A stretch of DNA of 64,000 bases from Desulfovibrio sp. TomC (GTDB lineage: Bacteria; Desulfobacterota; Desulfovibrionia; Desulfovibrionales; Desulfovibrionaceae), in assembly GCF_000801335.2 (NCBI RefSeq), contig NZ_JSEH01000011.1, positions 62,001-126,000 on the forward strand, read 5' to 3'. Below are positions 52,546 through 59,976 of this stretch, piece by piece (position 1 is the first letter of the stretch; the number at the start of each line of letters is the position of its first letter). Made by a program: the position numbers and the translations under genes. A model generated the notes under the pieces. The model saw only the letters and a program-made list of their open reading frames with translations. It was not told the origin of the DNA and ran no database searches.

Positions 52546-53517
52546 CTAGGACAGGTTGGCGTGGCAGGCATGGGCCTTTCTGTTGGAACAGATCAGGTTG
52601 CCGTGCCACAGGATCTTCATGGACCGGCCGGCCGGCCCGGCCAGATCGACCCAGGGCTGGCGGGCGAAAAAGCCGTTCTGGTGGATGGCGAAGCCCAGAT
52701 GGTTGGTGTTGACGGCAAAGACGTGGCCAGCCGGGCAGTAGTCGTCAGCGGCCAGGACCATGCCTTCGTAGACAAGATGGGCAAAACCGGCCTGGGCCAC
52801 GCCGTCGTCGGTGACAAAACGCTGCTGCACTTGCAGGATGCGCGAGACTTTGTTGTAGAGCGACTCGGTGGTCACAGCCACGTTGGGCTTGCCGTCGCGG
52901 CCATCGGAGACCTTGGCGGCGCTGCGCAGGGCCTGCAGCACGTCCAGGCTCATGGTCTCGGGGGCGTCAATGGTCACGCCCCGCCAGGGCTTGGCTCCGT
53001 CGGAAGCCACCAGATCGTTTTCGGCAATGCCGCCGTAGGGCTTGTCCGCGTCGGAGCTGGTCAGGGCGCGCAGGCCGGTCAGGGTCGGGGCCTCGTCGCC
53101 GGCCGCGGAATAGAGGGTGGAGGCCAGCCAGCTCGAGCAAGTGCGCTGGGCCGTCTCGATCTTCTGGGTGACGAACTGGACCACGGCATAGTCGCCAGCC
53201 GCAGCCACCTCGTCGGTCAGGTAGACCGTGGCGTTGCCGTAGGCGTGCTTCCAGTTGAAGGCTGCGGCGTTGATGGTCGCCCGGTCGTCGCTGGAGAGCG
53301 TGTCGGCCCGGGTAAAAAAGCCGCCTTCGGCGTCGGAATAGGACAGGGGCACGCGAATCTTCTCGCCCCCGCCCGGCCGCTCGAACAGGCCGGCCTGCCG
53401 GTTCATGAGGAGATCCAGGAGAAAGGAGTTGCGGAAATAGATGTCCACGGCCCGGCCGCCGGCTGCGGCGAAATAATCGCTGGTGATGGACTCGATTTCG
53501 GTCAGGGAAAGCGACAT
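52546..53517 (-). CDS. Major capsid protein
   Basis: 323 residues. The N-terminal helix MSLSLTEIESITSDYFAAAGGRAVDIYFRNSFLLDLLM, then KIRVPLSYSDAEGGFFTRADTLSSDD and GVTIDAPETMSLDVLQALRSAAKV fit HK97-fold phage coat proteins. It ends in ICSNRKAHACHANLS with two Cys. ATG 53517 has AAGGAGG upstream. The scaffold gene lies 18 bases before it. The size and its place between scaffold and decoration proteins support the coat role. The specific family was not confirmed. Confidence 0.82.
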   Translation of the reverse strand: MSLSLTEIESITSDYFAAAGGRAVDIYFRNSFLLDLLMNRQAGLFERPGGGEKIRVPLSYSDAEGGFFTRADTLSSDDRATINAAAFNWKHAYGNATVYLTDEVAAAGDYAVVQFVTQKIETAQRTCSSWLASTLYSAAGDEAPTLTGLRALTSSDADKPYGGIAENDLVASDGAKPWRGVTIDAPETMSLDVLQALRSAAKVSDGRDGKPNVAVTTESLYNKVSRILQVQQRFVTDDGVAQAGFAHLVYEGMVLAADDYCPAGHVFAVNTNHLGFAIHQNGFFARQPWVDLAGPAGRSMKILWHGNLICSNRKAHACHANLS

Positions 53518-53535
53518 AGGGTATCCTCCTTCGGG

Positions 53536-54081
53536 TTACAGGCCGGCGTTGCGGCGACGGGCGGCCATGCGGGCGGCCAGGACGGCGTTTATGCCGCCGA
53601 ATTGTTCCGGTGCAGCCAGGTCCGCATCCGCGCCGGCCGTGCGGGCCTGGGCGGTTGCCGACGGCGATGCGCCAAGGGCAGCGGCCAGGCGTTTGGAGCG
53701 CACCCGTTCGATGGTGCGGGCCTCGGCCTCGGTCTCGGCTTCGGCCCGAGCCTTGGCCAATTCCTCGGCAGCGACCTGCTGTTGGGCGGACAGATGATGG
53801 GCGTAGTACGCGCCGACATCGTCAAGCAGTGGATTGTCGCGCTTCTGGGCGTCCAAAGCGCCGCTGGCCGCCAGTTCCCGGAAATCGGGATGACGCTCGG
53901 CAAACTGCTCGGCCAGCGCCATCCGCTCGGCCTCCTGGCGTCTGGCCGCAACCGCGTCGAGACGGGCCTCGACCAGATCGTCCAGACGCTTTTCCAGGTC
54001 GGCAAAAACCGACTCCAGGCCGGCGATGCCGGGGTCCGCGACCGCAGCGGTTCCGGGCTTGCCTGTGGCTTCTGATTCCAT
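53536..54081 (-). CDS. Scaffolding-like protein
   Basis: 181 residues, highly charged helix: ADLEKRLDDLVEARLDAVAARRQEAERMALAEQFAERHPDFREL, then AKARAEAETEAEARTIERVRSKRLAAALG, ending INAVLAARMAARRRNAGL. Acidic helical scaffolds with a basic C-terminal helix that contacts coat are typical of phages such as P22. ATG 54081 has GGGGAGG upstream; the frame to 54213 is rejected. It is directly upstream of the capsid gene. Confidence 0.75.
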   Translation of the reverse strand: MESEATGKPGTAAVADPGIAGLESVFADLEKRLDDLVEARLDAVAARRQEAERMALAEQFAERHPDFRELAASGALDAQKRDNPLLDDVGAYYAHHLSAQQQVAAEELAKARAEAETEAEARTIERVRSKRLAAALGASPSATAQARTAGADADLAAPEQFGGINAVLAARMAARRRNAGL

Positions 54082-54172
54082 GGCCTCCCCTTTTTGGGAT
54101 GTAGGTTGACGCGACAAGGCCCGGCACGCCTTTGCGCGCCGGGCCTTGTCACGGACACTGGTTGCGGGCCGG

Positions 54173-54436
54173 CTAGGGCATGAGATAGCTCCCCTCCCGC
54201 AGCAGGGTTTCAAAGCGCGCTGCCGTGGCGGGATAGTCGGCGTTGCGATCGGTCAGCGCCTTTTGGCCGGTCCGGCCAAGGCGCATGAGCATCCGTTCCA
54301 AGTCGGCCAAGGCAATGGCGGCATCAGCTGCCGGCCGGGCGTGGTAAAACGGCTTGGGCAAAGCTCCGCCCCGGGCCAGTTCACTGCGGCGGCGGCGATA
54401 CCAGCCGTAGGCGTCGGCAGCTCCGTGAAAGCGCAT
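54173..54436 (-). CDS. Small phage-cluster protein with repeat-derived ribosome site
   Basis: 87 residues: MRFHGAADAYGWYRRRRSELA..., then PAADAAIALADLERMLMRLGRTGQKALTD. Mostly helical and basic. ATG 54436 has GGAGG seven bases upstream, and that GGAGG is part of the repeat element at 54443-54486. The longer frame to 54538 reads through the repeat. No family recognised. Confidence 0.65.
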   Translation of the reverse strand: MRFHGAADAYGWYRRRRSELARGGALPKPFYHARPAADAAIALADLERMLMRLGRTGQKALTDRNADYPATAARFETLLREGSYLMP

Positions 54437-54442
54437 AAGAGG

Positions 54443-54588
54443 GCCTCCGGCGGCCGGGGATGATCCCCCCGGACCCCTGCAAAGGGAAAAGTTTATAATG
54501 CGATGCGGCAGACGCCACAGACTGCCCCTGCACCCCATTGTCTTCCATAAGGGATTCCAAAGGGGTCACCCCTTTGGCCGCCGGAGGC
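54443..54588. repeat. Two intergenic repeat modules in opposite orientation
   Basis: Type A (plus orientation, 54443-54486) and type B (minus orientation, 54551-54588) flank a 64-base spacer. The B copy follows the stop of the zinc-ribbon gene at 54615 by 26 bases. The A copy ends next to the start of the 87-residue gene and supplies its GGAGG. Confidence 0.85.
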
Positions 54589-54614
54589 ACTCTTTATCTA
54601 AATATATCTCAGCG

Positions 54615-54980
54615 CTACACGCTGCCACGCCGGGTCTTGAAGCGTTCCAGGACTTCGCGGCCAACGGCCGGCGACGTCGTCACCCCGCGCCGGCCTTCGC
54701 CGTCTTCCAGAGGCCGGAGGCCTTCGCCGTGCATCCAGCGGCGGTAGTTGGCCCGGCTGGGATCGGCCAGAAAGGCCTGGACATGGGGTTTGTCCGAATC
54801 CTTCTCAGCCACGACAGCGACCGATTCCAGCCAGTCGGCATCGGCCCGATAGCCCCGGCCGACAGAAAGGAGCCGTTTGGCCGAGCCGCCGCACAGGCAC
54901 GTTCCCTCCCCGGCGTCCATGGCGGCCATGGCCTCAAACGTCCGGCCGCAGACGCGGCAGGTGAAATCATAGAGCGGCAT
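54615..54980 (-). CDS. FmdB-type zinc-ribbon protein
   Basis: 121 residues. The start MPLYDFTCRVCGRTFEA and CLCGG are an FmdB-like zinc ribbon (C8-x2-C11 and C28-x-C30). The rest is charged with EGLRPLEDGEGRRGVTTSPAVGREVL. FmdB-type ribbons are found in cellular regulators and in some phages. ATG 54980 has AGGGGATG upstream. In the cluster it lies between portal and the 87-residue protein, an unusual place. Function unknown. Confidence 0.7.
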   Translation of the reverse strand: MPLYDFTCRVCGRTFEAMAAMDAGEGTCLCGGSAKRLLSVGRGYRADADWLESVAVVAEKDSDKPHVQAFLADPSRANYRRWMHGEGLRPLEDGEGRRGVTTSPAVGREVLERFKTRRGSV

Positions 54981-55105
54981 CGCATCCCCTTGGTGCTTGG
55001 CGTTTCGATACCCGTGCCCCGCATGGCGTCAGGCTGCCCCTGACCGGCCGGCCCACGGGCCTTCCGGACGGGCGCGACCAACTGCATTTGCCGGTTGCAG
55101 CCGGC

Positions 55106-56890
55106 TTAGGCCCCTCCCATGCTTCCCCCGCGCCCCGCCAAGGGGGTCCGGGGGGGATTATCCCCCCCGGCAGGGGAGTTCGAGGGGGCAGCGCCCCCTC
55201 GATTGGCCTCCGGCTCCAGGCGCGCCAGCACGGCGGCACGGCTGTTCCAGTCGAGCTTTTCCAGCAAATCCTGGCGGTCAATGGCCCCCATTTCGTACAG
55301 GGCCAGGGCTTCCTCGCGCTGCTGCACCCGGGAGACGGGCATGGTGGAGCCGGAAACGACGGTGAGTCGCGCCGGGACCCGGCAGTTGTGTCCGTAGATC
55401 GGTTCCACGATCACGGAGCCGTGCTCGGCAAAGCTGATCCAGCGTTCCTCGGTGTACCAGTTCTGCATGTGGCTTAAAAACATCCGGCCGCGTTCGCGCA
55501 CCAGCCGGGAATAGTTTCGTATTTTGCCGCGAAGGAGGGTTGCGGCCTGTTCAATCAGCGCGGCAATGGCCTGGTAGGCCACGACCGGATGGTCCGGAGC
55601 GGCGGCGCGCTCCAGTTCGCCGATGCCGGCGATCTGGCTGAACAGTTCCCGGTAGATGCCAAGCACGCTTTCAATGTCCTTGGTGTTGTTGGCAAATTCC
55701 AGATAGCGAATGCCTTGGGCGGCAGCCATCGACGTCGGGTTGACGATGCCCTGGCGGTTGGTAAAGGCCGCGTTGGCCACGCCGGAATCCCGGGGATTGA
55801 TGATCTTGGGCCTTGCACAGCGATCCTTATGATAGGTGAGTTGGGACAGGCACTTGTTGATTTCAAGCTGGAGTTCGGCCAACTGCTCGAAGTCGGACGC
55901 CCCCCACAGGCTGGCCGGGTCGGTCAGGGAATTGACCAGGGCAAAGGGATAGCGGTCGTAAAGGTAGCAGGCCATGGCCTGTTCCGGGGTCAGGGCCGGG
56001 TTGATCGAGGGGTTGGGCCGATCAGACAGGACCAGGCTGCCGGGACCGGCCACGGTGACGCAGCGGATGAACCCCGGATAGAGCGGCCCGGTTTCGGTCA
56101 TGGTGTAGTCGCGCACCCAGCACTCGCACACAAGGGTCGTGTCCTGGCCAAATCCATCCCCGCCGCCGACCCCGGCCAAGGTCCGCACCAGTTCGCCAAA
56201 GCGGGCGAAAAGGCCCTGGCGACGCCCGTCGCCGAGCATGATTTCCCGCCGCCCGTCGCCAAGGTCGGCCAACATATCGGCGTCGCTTGTAAGCTTCCCG
56301 GCTGCTTCGGGCCAACGCCGTGCGACCTGGCGCAGGCTCATGGGGGTGAAATGGAGCACGGCTTCGGCTTCCTGAATGTCCAAGCAGTTGGCCGGATAGA
56401 CGCCGAAAGCAAAGGGATCGACGGCAATCGTTCGCACCTCGCCCAGGCCGTATTCCAGGTCCGGATCGAAAACGACTTTCTCCACGGCCACGCCGTAGGT
56501 TTCGCCGTTTATGACCGACCGCTCGTAGACCGCCTGCTGCTCCTGCTCGCTCCACCACCAGGCGGCGGCCCGTTCCAGGACGGAAAACACCTGTTCGTCG
56601 CCGGCCGGGCCGACCCGACTGACGTTAAACGTCGGCTGGTTGTCCGTGAGCATATTGACGGTGCGCTGCCGGTGCAGATGCAGCAGGTTGGCCCCGAGCT
56701 GCGGCACGCCGGGTTGGGCCGGTCCCTGCCAGGTGCGGCCCTGGCCCAGACGGTAGTTGCGGGTCCAGGCGTCGGGCAAGCCCTGGCGGACCTTGTCGCG
56801 CACCACGGTTTCGAGCAATTCGAAGACGCGGCGGCCGACGAGATCGGGCGTTTCAGCGCTGGGCAAAAGCTGGTTGACGGCGTCGGACAT
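55106..56890 (-). CDS. Phage portal protein
   Basis: 594 residues. Features of a P22-type portal: TRNYRLGQGRTWQGPAQPGVPQLGANLLHLHRQRTVNML..., ITTER-free helical body, CYLYDRYPFALVNSLTDPASLWGASDFEQLAELQLEIN and RLVRERGRMFLSHMQNWYT. The portal forms the dodecameric DNA gate at one capsid vertex. ATG 56890 has GGGGGAAC upstream and overlaps the previous stop (TGATG). About residues 563-583 are encoded by a host-type intergenic repeat (55141-55201), giving the Gly/Pro/Ser-rich end GGAAPSNSPAGGDNPPRTPL. The real C-terminus before that insertion would be near DWNSRAAVLARLEPE. Confidence 0.88.
   Translation of the reverse strand: MSDAVNQLLPSAETPDLVGRRVFELLETVVRDKVRQGLPDAWTRNYRLGQGRTWQGPAQPGVPQLGANLLHLHRQRTVNMLTDNQPTFNVSRVGPAGDEQVFSVLERAAAWWWSEQEQQAVYERSVINGETYGVAVEKVVFDPDLEYGLGEVRTIAVDPFAFGVYPANCLDIQEAEAVLHFTPMSLRQVARRWPEAAGKLTSDADMLADLGDGRREIMLGDGRRQGLFARFGELVRTLAGVGGGDGFGQDTTLVCECWVRDYTMTETGPLYPGFIRCVTVAGPGSLVLSDRPNPSINPALTPEQAMACYLYDRYPFALVNSLTDPASLWGASDFEQLAELQLEINKCLSQLTYHKDRCARPKIINPRDSGVANAAFTNRQGIVNPTSMAAAQGIRYLEFANNTKDIESVLGIYRELFSQIAGIGELERAAAPDHPVVAYQAIAALIEQAATLLRGKIRNYSRLVRERGRMFLSHMQNWYTEERWISFAEHGSVIVEPIYGHNCRVPARLTVVSGSTMPVSRVQQREEALALYEMGAIDRQDLLEKLDWNSRAAVLARLEPEANRGGAAPSNSPAGGDNPPRTPLAGRGGSMGGA
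55141..55201 (-). repeat. Intergenic repeat inside the portal coding sequence
   Basis: Minus strand: a CGAGGGGGC / GCCCCCTCG hairpin, then CCGGGGGGG / CCCCCCCGG and GGACCCC. The same pair of modules occurs after the lipoprotein gene at 21186-21236. It keeps the portal frame open and ends 33 bases before the stop codon. Confidence 0.85.
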
Positions 56891-57177
56891 CAGTTCCCCC
56901 GTTTGGCAGACGTGCGTTTGGCCTGGGCAGCCACGGGCCGGGGCAGTAAAAACTCGCCGGCATCGGTGGCAAGACTCCCCTGTCCGGCCGGATCGTAACC
57001 CTGGGGATGATGCCGGCAGTGGGGACAGCGCACCTCCTCCCAGGCGGCGTCAGGAACAAAGGGCGGCGCAAACCCCGGCGCAAGCGGTCCGAACCCGGCG
57101 CTGGCAAGCGGCAAAGACAGGCGGGCGGGGTCAAAGGCGGCAATGTCGGCATGGCAGAGTCGGCAGCGCAGGATCAT
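56890..57177 (-). CDS. Small Cys-rich protein at the head of the phage cluster
   Basis: 95 residues. Two CxxC pairs, LRCRLCHADI and VRCPHCRHH, suggest a zinc-binding fold. ATG 57177 has AAGGAG nine bases upstream; ATG 57186 touches the ribosome site and is unlikely. It is the first gene of the minus-strand cluster and overlaps the portal start (TGATG). In a canonical podovirus order a terminase would precede the portal; here this protein takes that place. No terminase motif is seen. Confidence 0.65.
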   Translation of the reverse strand: MILRCRLCHADIAAFDPARLSLPLASAGFGPLAPGFAPPFVPDAAWEEVRCPHCRHHPQGYDPAGQGSLATDAGEFLLPRPVAAQAKRTSAKRGN

Positions 57178-57296
57178 GTTCGGCATCTCCTTTCGCGGCG
57201 GTTGTTCCCGCCGCCCTCAAGACCCATAAGTCCACGAATAGCGGCCTCAAACCAGCCAGTTTTTGTCCCGACGCGGCAATTTCCGGCCGATCTGGA

Positions 57297-57334
57297 GGAA
57301 ATCTTCCCAGAAGGCCCCGGGGGGCCTGATTTCC
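57297..57334. promoter_or_regulatory. Hairpin in the divergent spacer upstream of the phage cluster
   Basis: Outer GGAAATC / GATTTCC and inner AGGCCCC / GGGGCCT stems with a GG loop and an eight-base bulge. It lies between the divergent starts at 57177 and 57402, where an operator could be expected. No promoter is clear beyond TCTAAT near 57374. Confidence 0.4.
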
Positions 57335-57401
57335 ATTGAGCCGGAAATCGCTTTGGGTTAATGGTATTTGAATTCTAATTTTGCCTCGGAGGAGACACCC
57401 T

Positions 57402-57818
57402 ATGCTTGGCATGGAAAAGAAAGTCCGGGCTATGTACGGAGACGACGTCGAGAGCAAGGTCAACAACCCCATTGTCGCGGAGCGGGAAACCGCGAATTCG
57501 GCCCGGGCCGGCCTTGTCATCGGTCTTTTGGCCATTATCCTGGCGCTCGGCGTGTACGTGGCCCTGGACGCCAAAATGAGCGTGGTGGTTCAGTCTGTGG
57601 CCGACATGCCGGCCAAGGTTGCGGCCCTGGACGCCAAGGTTGCGGCGTTCGAAGGACTGCCGGCCAAAATGCGCAAACAGATGGTGGCTGATCGTCTGGC
57701 GGAAATGGCTGCCACGGCCGAGGCCTTGACGGCCGGACTGGATGCCGAGGCCCACAAAGCCGCCATGGCCAAGATTTCGGACATGGCCAAGCAGCTCAAG
57801 GCCGACGTGGCCAAGTAA
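57402..57818 (+). CDS. Single-pass membrane protein with coiled coil
   Basis: 138 residues. One membrane segment (about 33-55, AGLVIGLLAIILALGVYVAL), then a helical coil with periodic Ala/Lys (VADMPAKVAALDAKVAAFEGLPAKM..., KISDMAKQLKADVAK). The N-terminus is short and charged. Topology suggests a periplasmic or cytosolic coil anchored in the inner membrane. ATG 57402 has GGAGGAG upstream; the seven-residue extension from 57381 is unlikely. It is divergent from the phage cluster. Function unknown. Confidence 0.75.
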   Translation: MLGMEKKVRAMYGDDVESKVNNPIVAERETANSARAGLVIGLLAIILALGVYVALDAKMSVVVQSVADMPAKVAALDAKVAAFEGLPAKMRKQMVADRLAEMAATAEALTAGLDAEAHKAAMAKISDMAKQLKADVAK

Positions 57819-57841
57819 CGCGGCGCACAAGGAGGAGGATC

Positions 57842-58036
57842 ATGGGCGACTTCATGCTGGGATTTTCCGACGGATACCATTCCATCGCGTTTGCAAGCGG
57901 CCTGGAGCCGGCCAGCCGCCAAGCCTTCTCCATCACCTCGCCCTCGGCGCTGCAGACGCAGGAGGCCGACGTGCCCAAGGCTGATCCGGCCCTGGCCGAG
58001 ATCCGCACCGGCCGGCTCACCGACGTTGCGACCTGA
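57842..58036 (+). CDS. Small hypothetical protein, 64 residues
   Basis: MGDFMLGFSDGYHSIAFASG..., then Pro/Ala/Thr turns, ending TGRLTDVAT. ATG 57842 has AGGAGGAGG upstream, a strong site that supports translation. It follows the membrane protein by 23 bases, so the two are likely one operon ending in the terminator at 58053. No family recognised. Confidence 0.65.
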   Translation: MGDFMLGFSDGYHSIAFASGLEPASRQAFSITSPSALQTQEADVPKADPALAEIRTGRLTDVAT

Positions 58037-58052
58037 GGTTTTTCGGACGCAC

Positions 58053-58093
58053 AATAAAAACGGCCGCATCCGGAAGGATGCGCCGTTTTTATT
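58053..58093. terminator. Intrinsic terminator, bidirectional
   Basis: AATAAAAACGGC, GCATCC, loop GGAA, GGATGC, GCCGTTTTTATT: a long stem with one bulged C and T-runs on both strands. It lies 16 bases past the stop of the 64-residue gene. Confidence 0.92.
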
Positions 58094-58200
58094 GGAATCG
58101 CAAGGTCCCAAAACGAGCAACCCACTGGTTTGGAACGCTCCTTTTGCAACCGACCGGATTGGCAGCCCGCGCCCAAAACCCCTCGAAAAATCTCTCCCGT

Positions 58201-58401
58201 TGCGAGGTCCGGGGGGATCACCCCGGCCGCCGGAGCAACGGTGGTTCCCGTCAAGGGCAAACGCCGGCTGCTGCGGTCCCAGCCCTTTCGCGTCTTTTCT
58301 TGCGCAACTGCCGCTCTCCGGCTCCGCAACGTCCACCGTCAAATCAAACTTTCCCCAGGAGGGGATTCCAAAGGGACTCAGTCCCTTTGGCCGCCGGAGG
58401 C
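58201..58401 (-). repeat. Composite intergenic repeat, full length, after trmO
   Basis: Minus strand: type B module and hairpin (CCAAAGGG / CCCTTTGG, loop ACTGAGT), a spacer with GTTTGATTTGACGG, the conserved segment GGCGTTTG...GACGGGAACCACCGTTG, then a type A-like end (GCTCCGGCGGCCGGGG...CCCCCCGGACC). It starts 22 bases after the trmO stop. With the terminator it fills the gap 58037-58423. Confidence 0.85.
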
Positions 58402-58423
58402 CTCTTCTGCCCCTGCCTCTGCC

Positions 58424-58939
58424 CTACTCCCGGCCCGCGCCCTCGTTCGCCGTCACGAACCGGGCATCAGAGCGGGTGGCGGCCACGGCGTCCTTGCGTC
58501 CGTCCAACCAGCCGCTGCGTACCGGCCCGGCCGGGGCGTCGAAGGCCGGGGCGTAGGGCTTGATGTCGAGCAGTGGCGTACCGTCCAGGACATCGATGCC
58601 GCGCACGGTCAGGACATTGCCAGCCACGGACACCACTTCCACCACCGACAGGCCGATGGGATTGGGGCGTTTAGGGGCGCGGGTGGCGAAAAGCCCGCGC
58701 GGCGTGTCGTCGAGATAGGGGGTCACCGTGGTCTTGAAACCGGTCGACTGGTGAAAGCAGTAGAGGAGGTAGACGTGGGAAAAGCCGTCCACATCGGCCA
58801 GGGCCGGGGCCAGATCAGCGTCCAGCACCACCTGTCCCAGGACCTCCCTGGCCCCGCCGGGCTGAATGGGCATGCCTTCCAGGGTCGTAAACGGGGAGTG
58901 AATAATCCCGATGGGACGCATGGCAATGGTCTCGGACAT
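58424..58939 (-). CDS. trmO: tRNA (N6-threonylcarbamoyladenosine(37)-N6)-methyltransferase TrmO
   Basis: 171 residues, TsaA/TrmO family size. The signatures are MRPIGIIHSPFTTLEGMPIQP, DLAPALADVDGFSHVYLLYCFHQS, RGLFATRAPKRPNPIGLSVVE and VRGIDVLDGTPLLDIKPY. The enzyme methylates t6A at position 37 of some tRNAs using SAM. ATG 58939 has AAGGAG upstream. It is four genes from tsaB, which makes t6A, but is not in one operon with it. Some relatives act as radical-SAM-independent methylases of other substrates, so TrmO is a family-level call. Confidence 0.9.
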   Translation of the reverse strand: MSETIAMRPIGIIHSPFTTLEGMPIQPGGAREVLGQVVLDADLAPALADVDGFSHVYLLYCFHQSTGFKTTVTPYLDDTPRGLFATRAPKRPNPIGLSVVEVVSVAGNVLTVRGIDVLDGTPLLDIKPYAPAFDAPAGPVRSGWLDGRKDAVAATRSDARFVTANEGAGRE

Positions 58940-58965
58940 GAACTTCTCCTTGGCGGGACACGGCC

Positions 58966-59811
58966 TCAGTCGTCGGCCTCAAACGCCTCGCTGGCCCGGG
59001 AGACGCCGTAGGCAAAGGCCATGGCCGCAACACCGATAACCGGGGCATAATAGGCCGGTGCGGCCAGGGCGAACCGGATCAGCAGCGTGGCCAGAGCGAA
59101 TCCGGAATTACGGAACACCGAATGAAAGGCCGGCTGGTAGGTGTGGGAAAGCAGCACGATGAAGATGTCGCTGAAGATAAGGACCGTATAAAAGACGGAA
59201 AAGAAGGCATGGATATTGCCGGAAACGACGCTCTCCCAGCCGATCCACAAGCCGTAGGAAAGAAAGAAAATCAGCAGGCAGAAGGCCAGGAACTTCTTGG
59301 TGGCCACAAACGGGTAGAGCCAGGGACCCTTGCGGCCCTGGGCGCGCTTGCGGTAGCGCCGGTAATAGAGGCCAAGCCCCAAAAACACCACCAATGCCCC
59401 GGCCCCATCGGCCAGCATGGGCAACAGGACATCCACGGCCTCGACCAGGACAATCGGCTCGTGCAGATGCACCAGTTCCTTGAAGGCGTCGCGCAGAAGG
59501 ATCAGGCACAACACCTCGAACTGTTTGCCCAGTGATTTGGTCACGGAACAGGGCAACACGAAAATGAGGTCCACCACCTCCTGGATGAGCACCAGGGTAA
59601 AGGCCAGATTGATGGCGTAGAAGTGGGAGACGGGCGTCACCCGGGACAGCATCGGCGGCAGCAGGCCACGGATGTTGAGTTCAATGCCGAGCAGGCCGAT
59701 CAGAAAGGCAACGACCTGGCTGACGGCCACGACACGCCGGGTTTTGGGGTGCTCCCAGAAGGAGTGGAGCGGATCGAAAAGGTCGGTGGCGAGTTCGTAA
59801 AATGTACTCAT
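58966..59811 (-). CDS. Hypothetical integral membrane protein
   Basis: 281 residues with about seven hydrophobic segments: VVAVSQVVAFLIGLLGIEL, HFYAINLAFTLVLIQEVVDLIFVL, VVFLGLGLYYRRY, FLAFCLLIFFLSYGLWIG and others. A short soluble loop has RKRAQGRKGPWLYP. The stretch SVTKSLGKQFEVLCLILLRDAFKELVHLHEP suggests ion-channel-like or sensor topology, but no family was recognised. ATG 59811 has AGGA six bases upstream. It precedes trmO on the minus strand by 26 bases. Confidence 0.7.
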   Translation of the reverse strand: MSTFYELATDLFDPLHSFWEHPKTRRVVAVSQVVAFLIGLLGIELNIRGLLPPMLSRVTPVSHFYAINLAFTLVLIQEVVDLIFVLPCSVTKSLGKQFEVLCLILLRDAFKELVHLHEPIVLVEAVDVLLPMLADGAGALVVFLGLGLYYRRYRKRAQGRKGPWLYPFVATKKFLAFCLLIFFLSYGLWIGWESVVSGNIHAFFSVFYTVLIFSDIFIVLLSHTYQPAFHSVFRNSGFALATLLIRFALAAPAYYAPVIGVAAMAFAYGVSRASEAFEADD

Positions 59812-59976
59812 AATATATCCTAAGCAGGCTTATGCACCATGGTTGCCCGAAAGAAAAGCCCGGAGACGCCGGCTTGCTTGCCAGAAGACGCCTGTTCGTT
59901 CATAGAACTACATAGCCTTGTCAGCCGCTTCTGTTCCTCGCTGACGCACTTTATCCCCCTGTCCCGGAGAGGCCCC

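Larger units (their letters stand above)
38901..57177 (-). mobile_element. Phage-derived particle gene cluster without terminase or integrase
   Basis: A run of 22 minus-strand genes, many with stop/start overlaps, in podovirus-like order: Cys-rich protein, portal, zinc ribbon, small protein, scaffold, capsid, decoration-like, adaptor, propeller-like tail protein, tail and fibre genes. No integrase, repressor, terminase, replication, holin or lysin gene is seen, and no tRNA or attachment repeat flanks it. GC content and start signals match the host. Four loci of the host repeat family lie within it (42208-42415, 49438-49605, 54443-54588, 55141-55201). A defective prophage, a tailocin-like particle or a gene transfer agent are all possible. 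Bounds are the outermost genes I can link. Confidence 0.8.

Noticed and set aside
38807-57401. Attachment-site duplications or a tRNA at the phage cluster ends
   Set aside because: I saw no tRNA and no matching direct repeats at 38807-38900 and 57178-57401; only an imperfect hairpin at 57297.
57590-58342. Minus-strand frame of 250 residues across the 58 kb repeat and two small plus genes
   Set aside because: It overlaps plus-strand genes with strong ribosome sites and reads through a terminator and a repeat.
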